NCBI RefSeq assembly: GCF_045999315.1
Contig: NZ_CP174607.1
Location: 2,604,001-2,668,000 of the forward strand
Length of the DNA stretch: 64,000 bases
Origin: Peredibacter sp045999315
GTDB taxonomy: Bacteria; Bdellovibrionota; Bacteriovoracia; Bacteriovoracales; Bacteriovoracaceae
Direction: 5' to 3'
Below, piece after piece: positions 25,100-33,466 of the stretch. Each line of letters starts with the position of its first letter. Position 1 is the stretch's first letter. The notes beneath the pieces were generated by a model, which worked only from the letters and a program-made list of their open reading frames with translations, was not told where the DNA came from and made no database searches. Made by a program: the position numbers and the translations under genes.

Positions 25100-26193
25100 T
25101 TAAGTTCTCATTGGTTTTTATTCTTACCCTTTCCTCAGTTTTTGCCTTTGATTGGCAAGGACACCGAGGGGCAAGAGGTCTTTACCCTGAGAACACCATT
25201 GGTGCTATGGAAGAGGCCTTGAAGTATCCGGTGACGACCTTGGAGCTCGATGTCGTGGTTTCTAAAGACATGAAAGTCGTTGTGAGTCATGAACCATGGA
25301 TGAGCGAGGAGTTCTGTCAGAACCCGGAAGGGAAAAGAGTTAAGGGACGCGAATACAATCTTTACAAGCTTAGCTATGAAGAGATCCAGCGCTTTGATTG
25401 TGGCAGTATCCCGCATCCGCGTTTCCCGCAACAGAAGAAAGTAAGAGAGGGGAAGCCCCTGCTCGAGAGGCTCTTAACTGAGTCTGAACAAATGTTAAAA
25501 AAATTGAATCGCGAAAAGGTCCAATACAACATCGAAATTAAATCCACGATAGAGGATGAGAAGGATGGTTTTCAACCAGACTATAAAACCTTTACGGATC
25601 TTGTGGTGAAGACCATTCAGTCCCAACTTAAGAATGAAAAGTTCTTCATTCAGAGTTTTGATTGGAGAGTGCTGCGCTACCTCCATGAGAAATATCCACA
25701 GATTCAGCTTTCAGCCTTGATTGAAACTGAAGTGAACCCTCAAGAAAATTTAAAAAACCTTGGATTTCATCCACAGGTTTTTTCTCCAGACTTTACTCTT
25801 CTTAAGAAAGAACACGTTGCCGCTTTTCATACATTAAACATCAAGGTCATTCCATGGACCGTGAACACTGTTCCTGAAATGGAGAAGCTCATTGCGATGA
25901 ACGTGGATGGGATCATCACGGATTATCCAAATTTAATTTCTTCAGTCGCAGTAAAGAAATGCGGGCCTAAGTCTCATCTCTTCGAAGGAAAGTGTGTGAA
26001 AATGCCAGCGCATTCTATTCCTTCTGATCTAAATCCGGGTTGGAAATGCAAAGATGGTTTTGTTCAAAAACGTTTTAAGTGTGAGAAGATTAAACTTCCA
26101 CCGCACTCAGTTTTGTTGGAAGATGGAAAAACGTGGGAATGCAAAACTGGTTATGAACGTTACCGTGGAACTTGCAAAAAAATCTCTCAATAA
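25090..26193 (+). CDS. Secreted glycerophosphodiester phosphodiesterase with Cys-rich tail
   Basis: A 367-residue protein with a signal peptide (cleavage after SSVFA). The GDPD domain covers about 22-290, with the catalytic HRGARGLYPENT near the N-terminus, LELDVVVSKD and IEIKS. It hydrolyses glycerophosphodiesters to glycerol-3-phosphate and an alcohol. The C-terminal 75 residues form two degenerate Cys repeats of the pattern W-x-C-x-x-G-x4-R-x2-C-x-K-x3-P-x-H-S, after a partial third. They are likely a disulphide-bonded adhesion module. The tail is an add-on not needed for GDPD activity. Overlaps the upstream gene by 10 bases. Confidence 0.9.
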   Translation: MSVIKFSLVFILTLSSVFAFDWQGHRGARGLYPENTIGAMEEALKYPVTTLELDVVVSKDMKVVVSHEPWMSEEFCQNPEGKRVKGREYNLYKLSYEEIQRFDCGSIPHPRFPQQKKVREGKPLLERLLTESEQMLKKLNREKVQYNIEIKSTIEDEKDGFQPDYKTFTDLVVKTIQSQLKNEKFFIQSFDWRVLRYLHEKYPQIQLSALIETEVNPQENLKNLGFHPQVFSPDFTLLKKEHVAAFHTLNIKVIPWTVNTVPEMEKLIAMNVDGIITDYPNLISSVAVKKCGPKSHLFEGKCVKMPAHSIPSDLNPGWKCKDGFVQKRFKCEKIKLPPHSVLLEDGKTWECKTGYERYRGTCKKISQ

Positions 26194-26277
26194 AAATTAG
26201 ATTCTCTAAAGAATGAATTACTTGCAATGGAAAGAGAATGTGACTATTCTCCGGCCAATTTTTAAGGTGCAAGTAAA

Positions 26278-26568
26278 ATGCTTTGTAAAATTTATTTCTT
26301 CTTTTTTGTGATCGGATTTATCGGAAGTGTGTTTTCGATTGTTCGTTCGTTATCGAAAGAAGACAGAGCAGAAGAGACTTCAAAATGGGACCTGATGGAA
26401 AATCTGGGACCTTTTTTCTTTTTCACATCTTTCATTGGTATCACCTTTGTTCAGTTTAATGCTTTAAGAAGTTCTATCAACGTTCCCGTTTCAATATTTG
26501 TAGGTTTCTTTTTTACTTACTTTTCACAGGTCTTCATCAAGGCAGATCAGAAAGGATCGGTCTTATGA
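26278..26568 (+). CDS. Small membrane protein of unknown function
   Basis: A 96-residue protein with three predicted hydrophobic helices (residues 4-20, 43-58, 67-85) and a charged stretch KEDRAEETSKWD between the first two. No family is recognised. It is co-translated with the VOC-family gene by ATGA overlap at 26565, so the two probably share one transcript that begins in the 84-base gap after the GDPD gene. Confidence 0.55.
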   Translation: MLCKIYFFFFVIGFIGSVFSIVRSLSKEDRAEETSKWDLMENLGPFFFFTSFIGITFVQFNALRSSINVPVSIFVGFFFTYFSQVFIKADQKGSVL

Positions 26569-26969
26569 ACAGCATTCGTCGTGGAAGACTTTTTGATCAT
26601 GTGGAACTAAAAGTGAAAGACATTGATAAAAGTAAAAAGTTTTATCGGCCGGTCATTGAAACTCTTGGGCTCTCAATGAGTTTTGAGAATGGAAAAAGTT
26701 TTTCGGTGGATGAGTTCCTTGTGATTGAATCTGAGGCCCCTACTCAGGCCGTTCATCTTGCCTTCATGGCCCCGCATCCAGCGGCGGTTAAAATGTTTTA
26801 CGAAACTGCCCTTCAAAACGGTGGCATGTGTAATGGTGCTCCCGGTGAAAGAAATTTTCACACCAATTACTATTCGGCCTACGTCTTAGATCCGGATGGT
26901 AATAATATTGAGGCGGTCTTTCACGATCCAAATAGCATGCGATCAGTTCTTCTGAACTCCCACTTATAA
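26565..26969 (+). CDS. VOC/glyoxalase-superfamily protein
   Basis: A 134-residue vicinal-oxygen-chelate fold protein: RLFDHVELKVKDIDKSKKFY at the start, LAFMAPHPAAVKMFYE in the middle, and YSAYVLDPDGNNIEAVFHD at the end, each corresponding to a beta-alpha-beta module. The metal-binding His/Glu set (His13, the His in VHLAF, and the Glu in NNIEAVFH) looks usable. Substrate unknown; members include glyoxalases, dioxygenases and antibiotic-binding proteins. Its stop interlocks with that of the convergent GNAT gene (TTATAA). Confidence 0.85.
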   Translation: MNSIRRGRLFDHVELKVKDIDKSKKFYRPVIETLGLSMSFENGKSFSVDEFLVIESEAPTQAVHLAFMAPHPAAVKMFYETALQNGGMCNGAPGERNFHTNYYSAYVLDPDGNNIEAVFHDPNSMRSVLLNSHL

Positions 26970-27779
26970 TTCCTTCCTCATTTCAAACTGGGTCACAAAA
27001 TTAATCAGTCCTTTATTCATCCAGAAATGAATCATCGTTTGAGACCGATCTTCAACATTCATCACACGGATTCTTTGATCTCCGAGTTTCATATGAAGAA
27101 GCAATTGATCGAGATGGCGATCAATGGGATCAATGGCACCCATTTCACGAAGGGAACCGTTATAGGGAGTGTAGACCGCATAGGCCACAAGAGTGTCTCC
27201 GTAACGAAGCTCATGGGTCTCGTGATTTTCTTTTGCTTTCATGAGAACGGTTTTACTGGCCTCGGATGCCGGTTCAAAAAGTCGCATGTCTTTCATTTCT
27301 TGAGTGTAGCCAAGAGGTCTCACATGATAGTGAAAGGCATTGGTGGGGCCACAACAGATATTAAGCTCTCCCTGAAAAGAGAGCAGCTCCCTTGTTGTCT
27401 GAAATCCCATCCTTTCATAAAGGGCGATGGCCCGATCGTTTCCCTTAATCACTTCCAGTTTTACTTCCTTAAAGTTTTTAAGATGTGGAACCGCGACATC
27501 ATAAATTTTTTCGATAAGTTTTTGTCCGCGGTGACTCGGAACCACGCCGGTTCCAAAATTAAAGAGAACATGATCTACCGGGACATGAAGAACAAAGGCC
27601 ACGAGTTCTTCTTGATCAAAGACCCCATAGGAAAGTGAGAAATCAACTCCGGCCGTTTTCCAACGTTTTAAATGAAGATCCCGATCCAAATCCAAGGGGA
27701 TCACGTAATTATTGAAGGCCTCTTTAAAGGCATGAAAAATTATGTCTAAGGATGTCCCTTCCAGTCCTCTAATTTCCAT
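26964..27779 (-). CDS. GNAT-family N-acetyltransferase
   Basis: A 271-residue acetyltransferase with a GNAT domain in the first 140 residues: acetyl-CoA-binding segment VPSHRGQKLIEKIYD (the R-G-x-x-x segment of motif A), then VKLEVIKGNDRAIALYERMGFQ, a textbook motif B. The remaining 130 residues form a second, diverged alpha/beta half, so this is a long GNAT rather than a single-domain one. Acceptor unknown. Read toward the VOC gene with a 6-base 3' overlap. Confidence 0.88.
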   Translation of the reverse strand: MEIRGLEGTSLDIIFHAFKEAFNNYVIPLDLDRDLHLKRWKTAGVDFSLSYGVFDQEELVAFVLHVPVDHVLFNFGTGVVPSHRGQKLIEKIYDVAVPHLKNFKEVKLEVIKGNDRAIALYERMGFQTTRELLSFQGELNICCGPTNAFHYHVRPLGYTQEMKDMRLFEPASEASKTVLMKAKENHETHELRYGDTLVAYAVYTPYNGSLREMGAIDPIDRHLDQLLLHMKLGDQRIRVMNVEDRSQTMIHFWMNKGLINFVTQFEMRKEL

Positions 27780-27822
27780 GGTTTATCTTATCACCAATGA
27801 ATGTAAAAAATACCCTTAAAAC

Positions 27823-27851
27823 TTGAGGAAGTGCCTCGTATGTCCTATAAA
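27823..27851 (+). promoter_or_regulatory. Candidate sigma70 promoter of the transglutaminase-like gene
   Basis: TTGAGG at 27823-27828 and TATAAA at 27846-27851 are separated by exactly 17 bases (4/6 and 5/6 matches). The start would fall near 27858, giving a 27-base leader with AAGGA before the ATG at 27885. Confidence 0.5.
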
Positions 27852-27884
27852 CCGCGGCATCTATTCCTTCAAAAGGACTGAAAA

Positions 27885-29060
27885 ATGAATAAGCTCTTAG
27901 TTCTGGCCTCTATGGCCTTGATTGGTTCTGCTCACGCCGCAAAATGGAACAGAAGTAACAATCCTGCATTGTTTAATCCTGTTGCTGCGACAAAGATTAA
28001 CACGACATTTACGGATCTTCCGCTTTCTGCTCGTTTGTTAGATGACAGTATGGCCTGGTCTGAAACATTCTGGCCTTCTCGTCTTGGCGGGATTGCTTAT
28101 CGTTGGAACCATCCAAATCCTCAACCATTTAAATTCACTCTTCATACGAAAGAAGAAATTCTAAGAATGTCGGAGAAAGAACTTTCTCAACTTTCTCCTG
28201 CTGAGCTTTATGACATTGCTATGGGTGACTATAACTATACTCTTACTAAGAAAACTCTTAAGAGTTACAAGCCGACTGATTTGTGGTGGGAAGGAATTTG
28301 TGACGGATGGGCCCTGGCCGCTTCTCATTACTCTGAGCCGGATAAAACGGTTGTCACAAATAAAGACGGAGTCAAAGTTCCGTTTGGCGCTTCAGATGTG
28401 AAAGGTCTTCTTTCTATGCACGAGGCCTATAACGCCAACGGTATGTATGTGCGTGTAGGTGACCGTTGTAAAGCGAACGGTAAGGTTCCAGGTGAAGCGT
28501 TCCCGGCCGATCAATATCCAAATCCTCCATCACCTCGTGATGCTAACAAAGAAGAGTGCGCTGACGTAAACGCTGGTGCTTTCCACGTAGTGGTTACGAA
28601 CATGATTGGTATCAACTCCCAGGGCTTCATCGCTGAAGTGGATCGCTTTAATGATGTATGGAACCAGCCGGTTTACTCTTACGATTCAAGAATCGTAGGG
28701 GAGGTTCCACTTACGGCCAAAGACATTAAGAGCGGTGTGGATAAAAAAATCCAAGTTAAAACTGATATGACTTATGCTGAAGAGCTTGTGTTTTGGAAGC
28801 AAAAGTACGCCGACGAAGGTTATCTTGGTTTCGTTTCAAAGGACCCTGTGACTGGAACTCCGGCCCAGACTTACTCAGTAAGAAACTATGAATATATTCT
28901 TGAGCTTGATAATGCGGGCCAGATCATCGGTGGTGAGTGGATCTCTGAAACTCGTCCTGACATGCTTTGGGCAAAGGCCAAGGTACCTAAGTTTATTAAC
29001 GGTAAGTATCCTCTTGCCGGTCTCTCGATCATCTACAAACCAGTTGTTCATCAAAAATAA
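27885..29060 (+). CDS. Secreted transglutaminase-elicitor-like protein
   Basis: A 391-residue protein with a clean signal peptide (MNKLLVLASMALIGSAHA). The region WWEGICDGWALAA (Cys139), the later AGAFHVVVTNMIG and EVDRFNDVWNQP have the Cys-His-Asp order of the transglutaminase fold. The flanking Trp-rich context resembles the elicitor-type transglutaminases known from oomycetes and some bacteria. It would crosslink Gln and Lys residues, or act as a related amidase/protease, outside the cytoplasm. It has its own promoter and a strong terminator. Family assignment is by motif and not confirmed. Confidence 0.6.
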   Translation: MNKLLVLASMALIGSAHAAKWNRSNNPALFNPVAATKINTTFTDLPLSARLLDDSMAWSETFWPSRLGGIAYRWNHPNPQPFKFTLHTKEEILRMSEKELSQLSPAELYDIAMGDYNYTLTKKTLKSYKPTDLWWEGICDGWALAASHYSEPDKTVVTNKDGVKVPFGASDVKGLLSMHEAYNANGMYVRVGDRCKANGKVPGEAFPADQYPNPPSPRDANKEECADVNAGAFHVVVTNMIGINSQGFIAEVDRFNDVWNQPVYSYDSRIVGEVPLTAKDIKSGVDKKIQVKTDMTYAEELVFWKQKYADEGYLGFVSKDPVTGTPAQTYSVRNYEYILELDNAGQIIGGEWISETRPDMLWAKAKVPKFINGKYPLAGLSIIYKPVVHQK

Positions 29061-29066
29061 AAAAAG

Positions 29067-29088
29067 GGCCCCAATCGGGGCCTTTTTT
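29067..29088. terminator. Bidirectional intrinsic terminator
   Basis: GGCCCC (29067-29072), loop AATC, GGGGCC (29077-29082), then TTTTTT to 29088. The stem is preceded by a run of A residues, so it also reads as a terminator on the minus strand for the kinase ending at 29090. One 6-bp GC stem serves both convergent genes. Confidence 0.92.
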
Positions 29089-29089
29089 A

Positions 29090-30415
29090 TTATGACCATT
29101 CACCTTTTAAAATGAGTCTGACTGTTGTTCCTGAAGGCATATCATTTTGGCCTTCAAGGGATTCGATTGCCACCTGACCGCCATACATCTCAACAAATGA
29201 CTTCATGATATGCATACCAAAGCCGGTACCAATTTCGCCCATGGTTCCAGGACGAGAAGTCTTCTTGTTAATGTCGAAGAGATTTTTAATCAGGACCTCA
29301 GGCATACCTATGCCGGAGTCCTTAATCTCGACTGCGTAGGTTCCTTGATTGACCGGATAGACATTAATCACAATTTTACTGCCAATAGGAGAGAACTTAA
29401 TGGCGTTGGAGATAATGTTTCCCAGCACCTGATTGTTAAAGCTCACAGGCTCAACTAACAAGTTTAGGCCCGCGTTTTTATCATAGTGATACTCAATGGC
29501 GAGCTGCTTGCGTTCAAGCTCGTTAAAGAAAACTCTGGTGACATACTCGACGGCGCTATTAAGCGAGACCATCGTGAGATCCACATGGGCCTTGCCCTTA
29601 CTTACAGCATACATTTTGCGGATGTTCTGAGTGATCTCAAGCATTGCCTCCGAGGCCTGAGAAGCGATCTCAAGTCCACGGCTTCCTTCAGTCGCAGGAA
29701 GTTGCTTCTTGGCAAGGGAGAGTCCAATGGTGATTCGTCCCAATGGATTGGCCAGATCGTGGAAAAGAACTCGGAATAGGTCATCAATCTTCTGACCTTG
29801 TTGCTGAAGGAGCTCTTCCGTATGTTGTCTTAGACCTGCGTAGACCACCACAAGAGTGGTGCTGATAAAGATCCAGCCAAACACTAAGAGGGCGTGGCTC
29901 CATACAAATCCAGTTTGAGTAATAAGATTGGGACATTCATAACCACTGACATGAAGAATGAAAAAGCCCAGGGCCACGATGGCCGAAGTTAAGCTCCAGG
30001 TAATGGCGCCTTTTTGAGCACAGATCACACCACCAATCAGAGGAAGAACACCAAACCAGATTAAAATGTTACTGGTAAAACCACCGGTAAAATAAGTGAA
30101 GGTTGATTGATGAATGATTCCCGCACCTAATAATACGTTTGAAATGAAGTACGTATTATTGGTGAAACGAAACATGAGTGGTGAAAGAAGATGTACGAGT
30201 GAGCAGGCCAGTCCCACAAATCCCGGAACAGGAGAGGCAATGGTAAAGCTCGCCAGAATGGCATATGACCACATGAGTACGCCAGTACATAGAACTGTCA
30301 CAATCTGAGCGTGAATCTGACGTCGGTCGATGTCGTTCAAGCGCACTCTGTGATAAGACACAAAGTTATAAATGGCGAAGTACCAGCGAAGGGCCGGTAT
30401 CCTTTTAATTTGCAT
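29090..30415 (-). CDS. Multi-pass membrane histidine kinase with HDLANPL box
   Basis: A 441-residue kinase. Residues about 38-195 contain six predicted membrane helices, a MASE-like integral sensor with no periplasmic domain. The H-box is LFHDLANPLGRI with His219, and the ATPase domain has NIISNAIKFSP, DSGIGMP and GTGFGMH motifs. The same HDLANPL box occurs in the soluble-domain kinase at 36926, marking a shared subfamily in this genome. No cognate regulator is adjacent. The G1/G2 boxes look active. Signal unknown. Confidence 0.9.
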   Translation of the reverse strand: MQIKRIPALRWYFAIYNFVSYHRVRLNDIDRRQIHAQIVTVLCTGVLMWSYAILASFTIASPVPGFVGLACSLVHLLSPLMFRFTNNTYFISNVLLGAGIIHQSTFTYFTGGFTSNILIWFGVLPLIGGVICAQKGAITWSLTSAIVALGFFILHVSGYECPNLITQTGFVWSHALLVFGWIFISTTLVVVYAGLRQHTEELLQQQGQKIDDLFRVLFHDLANPLGRITIGLSLAKKQLPATEGSRGLEIASQASEAMLEITQNIRKMYAVSKGKAHVDLTMVSLNSAVEYVTRVFFNELERKQLAIEYHYDKNAGLNLLVEPVSFNNQVLGNIISNAIKFSPIGSKIVINVYPVNQGTYAVEIKDSGIGMPEVLIKNLFDINKKTSRPGTMGEIGTGFGMHIMKSFVEMYGGQVAIESLEGQNDMPSGTTVRLILKGEWS

Positions 30416-30459
30416 AAACTCTCTTCGGAAGTTTTAAGCCGGCATTAACTAAAACAATG

Positions 30460-30484
30460 ATTAACAATAAAATTTATTGTTAAT
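30460..30484. repeat. 25-bp AT-rich perfect palindrome
   Basis: ATTAACAATAAA (30460-30471), one central A, then TTTATTGTTAAT (30473-30484): twelve perfectly complementary base pairs. It lies between the start of the kinase at 30415 and the end of the gene at 30484, both on the minus strand, and its last base is the first of the upstream gene's stop codon. It could be a regulator binding site for the kinase promoter or a weak 3' hairpin. Confidence 0.6.
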
Positions 30485-31230
30485 TAGTACACGTTCTTTA
30501 GCTTAACTTCAGAAAGAACGGCCTCAACTGACTTCAGGAGTGTATCCTGGTTAATCATGTCCTTGCCTAAAGAGTACTCTTTAGGAGCGAGGAGTTTTTC
30601 AATTGAAAGATTCTCTTTATTGATCTTTGTCGTGACGGATGAAGTATCCAACTTTTTAACCTGAAAGTCATACTTCATAACAAGTTTATCTTCATCCATT
30701 GAGAACGTAAGAAGGAGTGAGTCGATATTGGCCATGTCACGTGACGTTGGGGGAAGAAGTTTAAATTCCACTCCTTTCTTTGAGGCCTTAAATTCTTTTT
30801 GCTTAAAGCGATGAAAAGTATCCAAGAGACCCACGATCTTTGTGTAGAGGGCCTTTGGATCAATTTTAAGTTGAAGATGGTTCTCGTTGAACTGACGGCC
30901 GTAGGCAAGGTAGTAGCTGGCCTTTTTGTCTGTTACAGGAGAATTTGGTCCCACTGTGAATGAGAAAGAAAGCTGGGCTTCTTCGCCCGCCTTAAGTTCT
31001 TTTTGCTCGAAGGCCGTAGTGGCATCAAGTTTCAAAGCTCCTTCAGCGCGAGCATGAATTTTTTTGATTTCTGCATAAGCGAGACCCACACCAGCATCGG
31101 CCAGATTAATGGTTTCAGTGCCGTGGTTTTTAACCTTCAGCGTTCCAGTAATGTTGGAGCCCTGCTGCCAGCTCTCTCCAACGGTCTCAATGTTCCACTC
31201 TAGTGGTTTATTAAAAAAAGTTCCTTTCAT
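30484..31230 (-). CDS. Possible arrestin-fold (Spo0M-like) protein
   Basis: A 248-residue protein with no signal peptide or membrane segment. The N-terminal half (1-125) is beta-rich, with the phrases WQQGSNITGTLKVKNHGTETI and LKAGEEAQLSFSFTVGP. These resemble the arrestin-like beta sandwich of Spo0M-type proteins, in which a polarised strand pattern follows a Gly-containing turn. The C-terminal half is helical and charged. Function unknown, and the assignment is tentative. Transcribed in the same direction as the kinase that follows, separated by the 25-bp palindrome. Confidence 0.4.
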   Translation of the reverse strand: MKGTFFNKPLEWNIETVGESWQQGSNITGTLKVKNHGTETINLADAGVGLAYAEIKKIHARAEGALKLDATTAFEQKELKAGEEAQLSFSFTVGPNSPVTDKKASYYLAYGRQFNENHLQLKIDPKALYTKIVGLLDTFHRFKQKEFKASKKGVEFKLLPPTSRDMANIDSLLLTFSMDEDKLVMKYDFQVKKLDTSSVTTKINKENLSIEKLLAPKEYSLGKDMINQDTLLKSVEAVLSEVKLKNVY

Positions 31231-31290
31231 GGCCCAGAACTTTATCCCGTCCTTTTGGCTTTTTAAAGGAAAAAGCTTAAGCTGTGAACG

Positions 31291-31665
31291 ATGAAACTAC
31301 ACCATGTTGCCTTGATTGTGAGTTCACTGGATCGCTCTCTTGATTTTTATCAGGAAGCACTGGGCTTTCAGGTTCTCCGAAAAGAATTCCGTACTGAGCG
31401 AAATTCCTGGAAAGTGGATTTGATTCGCGATGGAATTCAGCTTGAGATGTTTACTTTTCCGGGTGCTCCAGCAAGACCTTCATATCCAGAGGCCATGGGA
31501 CTTAGGCATCTGGCCTTTTCGGTGGATCACATTGAGACATTTCACGCGGAGTTAAAAGAGAAGAATATTGCGGTGGAAGAGATCAGGGTTGATCATCAGA
31601 CCGGGAAAAAGTTTTTCTTCTTCGCCGATCCAGACAATCAACCCTTAGAAATTTACGAAAATTAA
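31291..31665 (+). CDS. YaeR-type VOC (glyoxalase-like) protein
   Basis: A 124-residue VOC protein matching the YaeR pattern closely: KLHHVALIVSSLDRSLDFYQ, the central SWKVDLIRDGIQLEMFTFP, RPSYPEAMGLRHLAFSVD, and the end FFFADPDNQPLEIYE. Metal ligands His5, the Glu in QLEMF, the His in LRHLAF and the Glu in LEIYE are in place. YaeR proteins are related to lactoylglutathione lyases but their substrate is not established. Its stop codon interlocks with the convergent protease stop (TTAA). Confidence 0.88.
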   Translation: MKLHHVALIVSSLDRSLDFYQEALGFQVLRKEFRTERNSWKVDLIRDGIQLEMFTFPGAPARPSYPEAMGLRHLAFSVDHIETFHAELKEKNIAVEEIRVDHQTGKKFFFFADPDNQPLEIYEN

Positions 31666-32516
31666 CGAGGAAGCTGACAGCCGTTTCTGTTTAGATCAAA
31701 ACGGAAGTCTGGAGTAAGACAAGTGTAAACGTTGTAAGTCTGCTGACCGTAACGAACACCTTTTCTCACTTCAACCTGGCCCGCCTGATCAACTTCACAT
31801 GGGTTGTTCATAGTACAACGACGACCGCTTTCGTTTGAAGTGTTGTTGATACCGATCACACGTCTTTCACCGCGAGCGATGATGGGAGAACCTGATGTAC
31901 CACCGATAGTGTCACAACCAGCTGTGTAACGGATTGAATCAGTGAATGTCCAATCGGCCTCTCTGATTTGGAACACGAATCCGTCGATTTCGCAGCTATA
32001 ACCGCGGTCCCAGTAACCAGAAATGATATCAATGCTCACACCTTCAAGTGGACGAGCTGAATCAAGTAGGAAAGGGCGAACTTTCGTACGGGCGAAGATT
32101 TCGTTGTATGACTCAGTTAGCTCATAGAAAGCAACGTCTGTGTTTGTCATTGTAGCGAAAAGAATCTTAGTCGCTTGGATGTTGTGAAGCTTGAAATTCA
32201 CATCATAAAGCTTTAGAGAACGAGGGGCCGCACGGTTTACCCATACTTCACCGGGCTTAAGAAAACCACCTGGAGCAGATACGCAATGACCGTTAGTCAT
32301 CATGATCGCCTTGGCAGAAAGAGGCATACCGTTGAAGGCAACAAGTGAGCCTGAACAGTTAGAAAGTTTCACAATCCCTTCAAAGTCATAACCACGAGCT
32401 TCGAACGATTGAATAGACTTTAGGTTAGAACGCTCAAGAGCATTGAAAGGGGCCACCGGAAATGCCATGGCAGCCGAGCTTACAAGTGCCAATGCTAGAA
32501 CGAGAAAAGTTTTCAA
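31662..32516 (-). CDS. Secreted trypsin-like serine protease
   Basis: A 284-residue secreted protease: a signal peptide (MKTFLVLALALVSSAAMA) followed by an S1-fold domain. The catalytic triad is His77 (TNGHC), Asp127 (NTDVAFYEL) and Ser208 (GGTSGSP). Cys pairs (for example Cys54/Cys78) suggest disulphides. It begins at a TTG with a perfect AGGAGG 5 bases upstream, which decides the start. No C-terminal sorting domain. In a predatory lineage it could help degrade prey protein, an inference only. Confidence 0.9.
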   Translation of the reverse strand: MKTFLVLALALVSSAAMAFPVAPFNALERSNLKSIQSFEARGYDFEGIVKLSNCSGSLVAFNGMPLSAKAIMMTNGHCVSAPGGFLKPGEVWVNRAAPRSLKLYDVNFKLHNIQATKILFATMTNTDVAFYELTESYNEIFARTKVRPFLLDSARPLEGVSIDIISGYWDRGYSCEIDGFVFQIREADWTFTDSIRYTAGCDTIGGTSGSPIIARGERRVIGINNTSNESGRRCTMNNPCEVDQAGQVEVRKGVRYGQQTYNVYTCLTPDFRFDLNRNGCQLPR

Positions 32517-32827
32517 TTGATCCTCCTAAGATTTTGATCAGAGGGTTTTTATAGCAAGTGGCCGATTAAACGTCTTTTCTTGTAAGGCTTTTTAAGTTTT
32601 TACTGTACCTTCTTGGCCGCAACACTTCTTGCACGGAATTAGATTCTGTGTAGGGGCAGACCTTAAAAAATCCTTAAGAATGGGCCTATAAAAGTGGATT
32701 TTTTTCAAAACTGACAGACGAAAATTCAGGATTTTGCTATTCATTAATGTGAACGTAATTGGAGCAATCCGCGATTGTATATCCGTATGCCGGTTAGTAT
32801 AGTTTAAGGATACATTCCTGGATAATT
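32517..32827. other. 311-bp intergenic region, divergent promoters
   Basis: No open reading frame worth calling. It holds the ribosome-binding site of the protease on the minus strand and the promoter candidate of the pseudo-receiver gene near its right end. The middle is AT-rich with no clear hairpin and no RNA gene that I can recognise. Confidence 0.6.
32775..32803 (+). promoter_or_regulatory. Candidate sigma70 promoter for the pseudo-receiver HTH gene
   Basis: TTGTAT (32775-32780) and TATAGT (32798-32803, 5/6 match) with a 17-base spacer. The start would lie near 32810, 18 bases before the ATG at 32828. Confidence 0.4.
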
Positions 32828-33466
32828 ATGAAAAAAATTTTGTGGTGTGATCAGTCGAATATTCATGAACTTTCAACCATCCTTAAGATGGAACTGCCTG
32901 ATATTGAGGTAGTTAGTGTTAATAACCCACTTAAAGCGATTGAGATGCTTAAGCAAAGCAATGACTTTTCACTTATCATTTCAGGGGCCCTGTTCTGGGA
33001 CGTTCAAGGGATTGATATTTTCCACTATCTTCAGTTAGCAGGTATGCAAACTCAGTTCTTGCTTTTTACGGCCAGTCAAAAAGACCCAAAAATTAACAGT
33101 CTGGGCCTTTTGAAGAATTTTACTTACCTATCGAAACATGACTTCAGAATTGATCAGTTCATTTCTCTCGTTGAAGATCTCATTCATCGAGATGCCAATA
33201 ACGATGAAATCCATCTAAAGCTTCGTGCGATTAGAGATCATCTGGGTATGTCGACATCACAATTTGCTCAGTATCTCCGCATTGAGGAGAAGACTGTTCT
33301 GTCATCGGAAGCAAGTCAGGATTCTATTTCCTGGAGCTATGTAGTTTGCGTCTGTGAAAAAATTGGAATTTCTTTGAGCTTTATCGCGCATACACCGCTA
33401 CACTTATTTGTTAAGCGATTGGATGAGCAGGCCTCCGCAGGTGGAGCAACAAAGGCAATTGTTTGA
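32828..33466 (+). CDS. Pseudo-receiver plus HTH regulator
   Basis: A 212-residue protein. The first 115 residues follow the REC fold (ILWCDQS, LIISGALFWDVQGID, LLFTASQKD, YLSKHDF). The phospho-acceptor Asp is replaced by Gly53, so phosphorylation should be impossible, while the Thr/Ala switch and Lys remain. Residues about 135-190 form a helix-turn-helix-like segment (LGMSTSQFAQYLRIEEKTV). It may be a constitutive or ligand-operated regulator. It overlaps the next regulator gene by TTGA, so the two are co-translated. Confidence 0.7.
   Translation: MKKILWCDQSNIHELSTILKMELPDIEVVSVNNPLKAIEMLKQSNDFSLIISGALFWDVQGIDIFHYLQLAGMQTQFLLFTASQKDPKINSLGLLKNFTYLSKHDFRIDQFISLVEDLIHRDANNDEIHLKLRAIRDHLGMSTSQFAQYLRIEEKTVLSSEASQDSISWSYVVCVCEKIGISLSFIAHTPLHLFVKRLDEQASAGGATKAIV

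Noticed and set aside
27027..27638. A 203-codon open frame on the plus strand
   Set aside because: It is antisense to the GNAT gene at 26964, has no family signature and no ribosome site.
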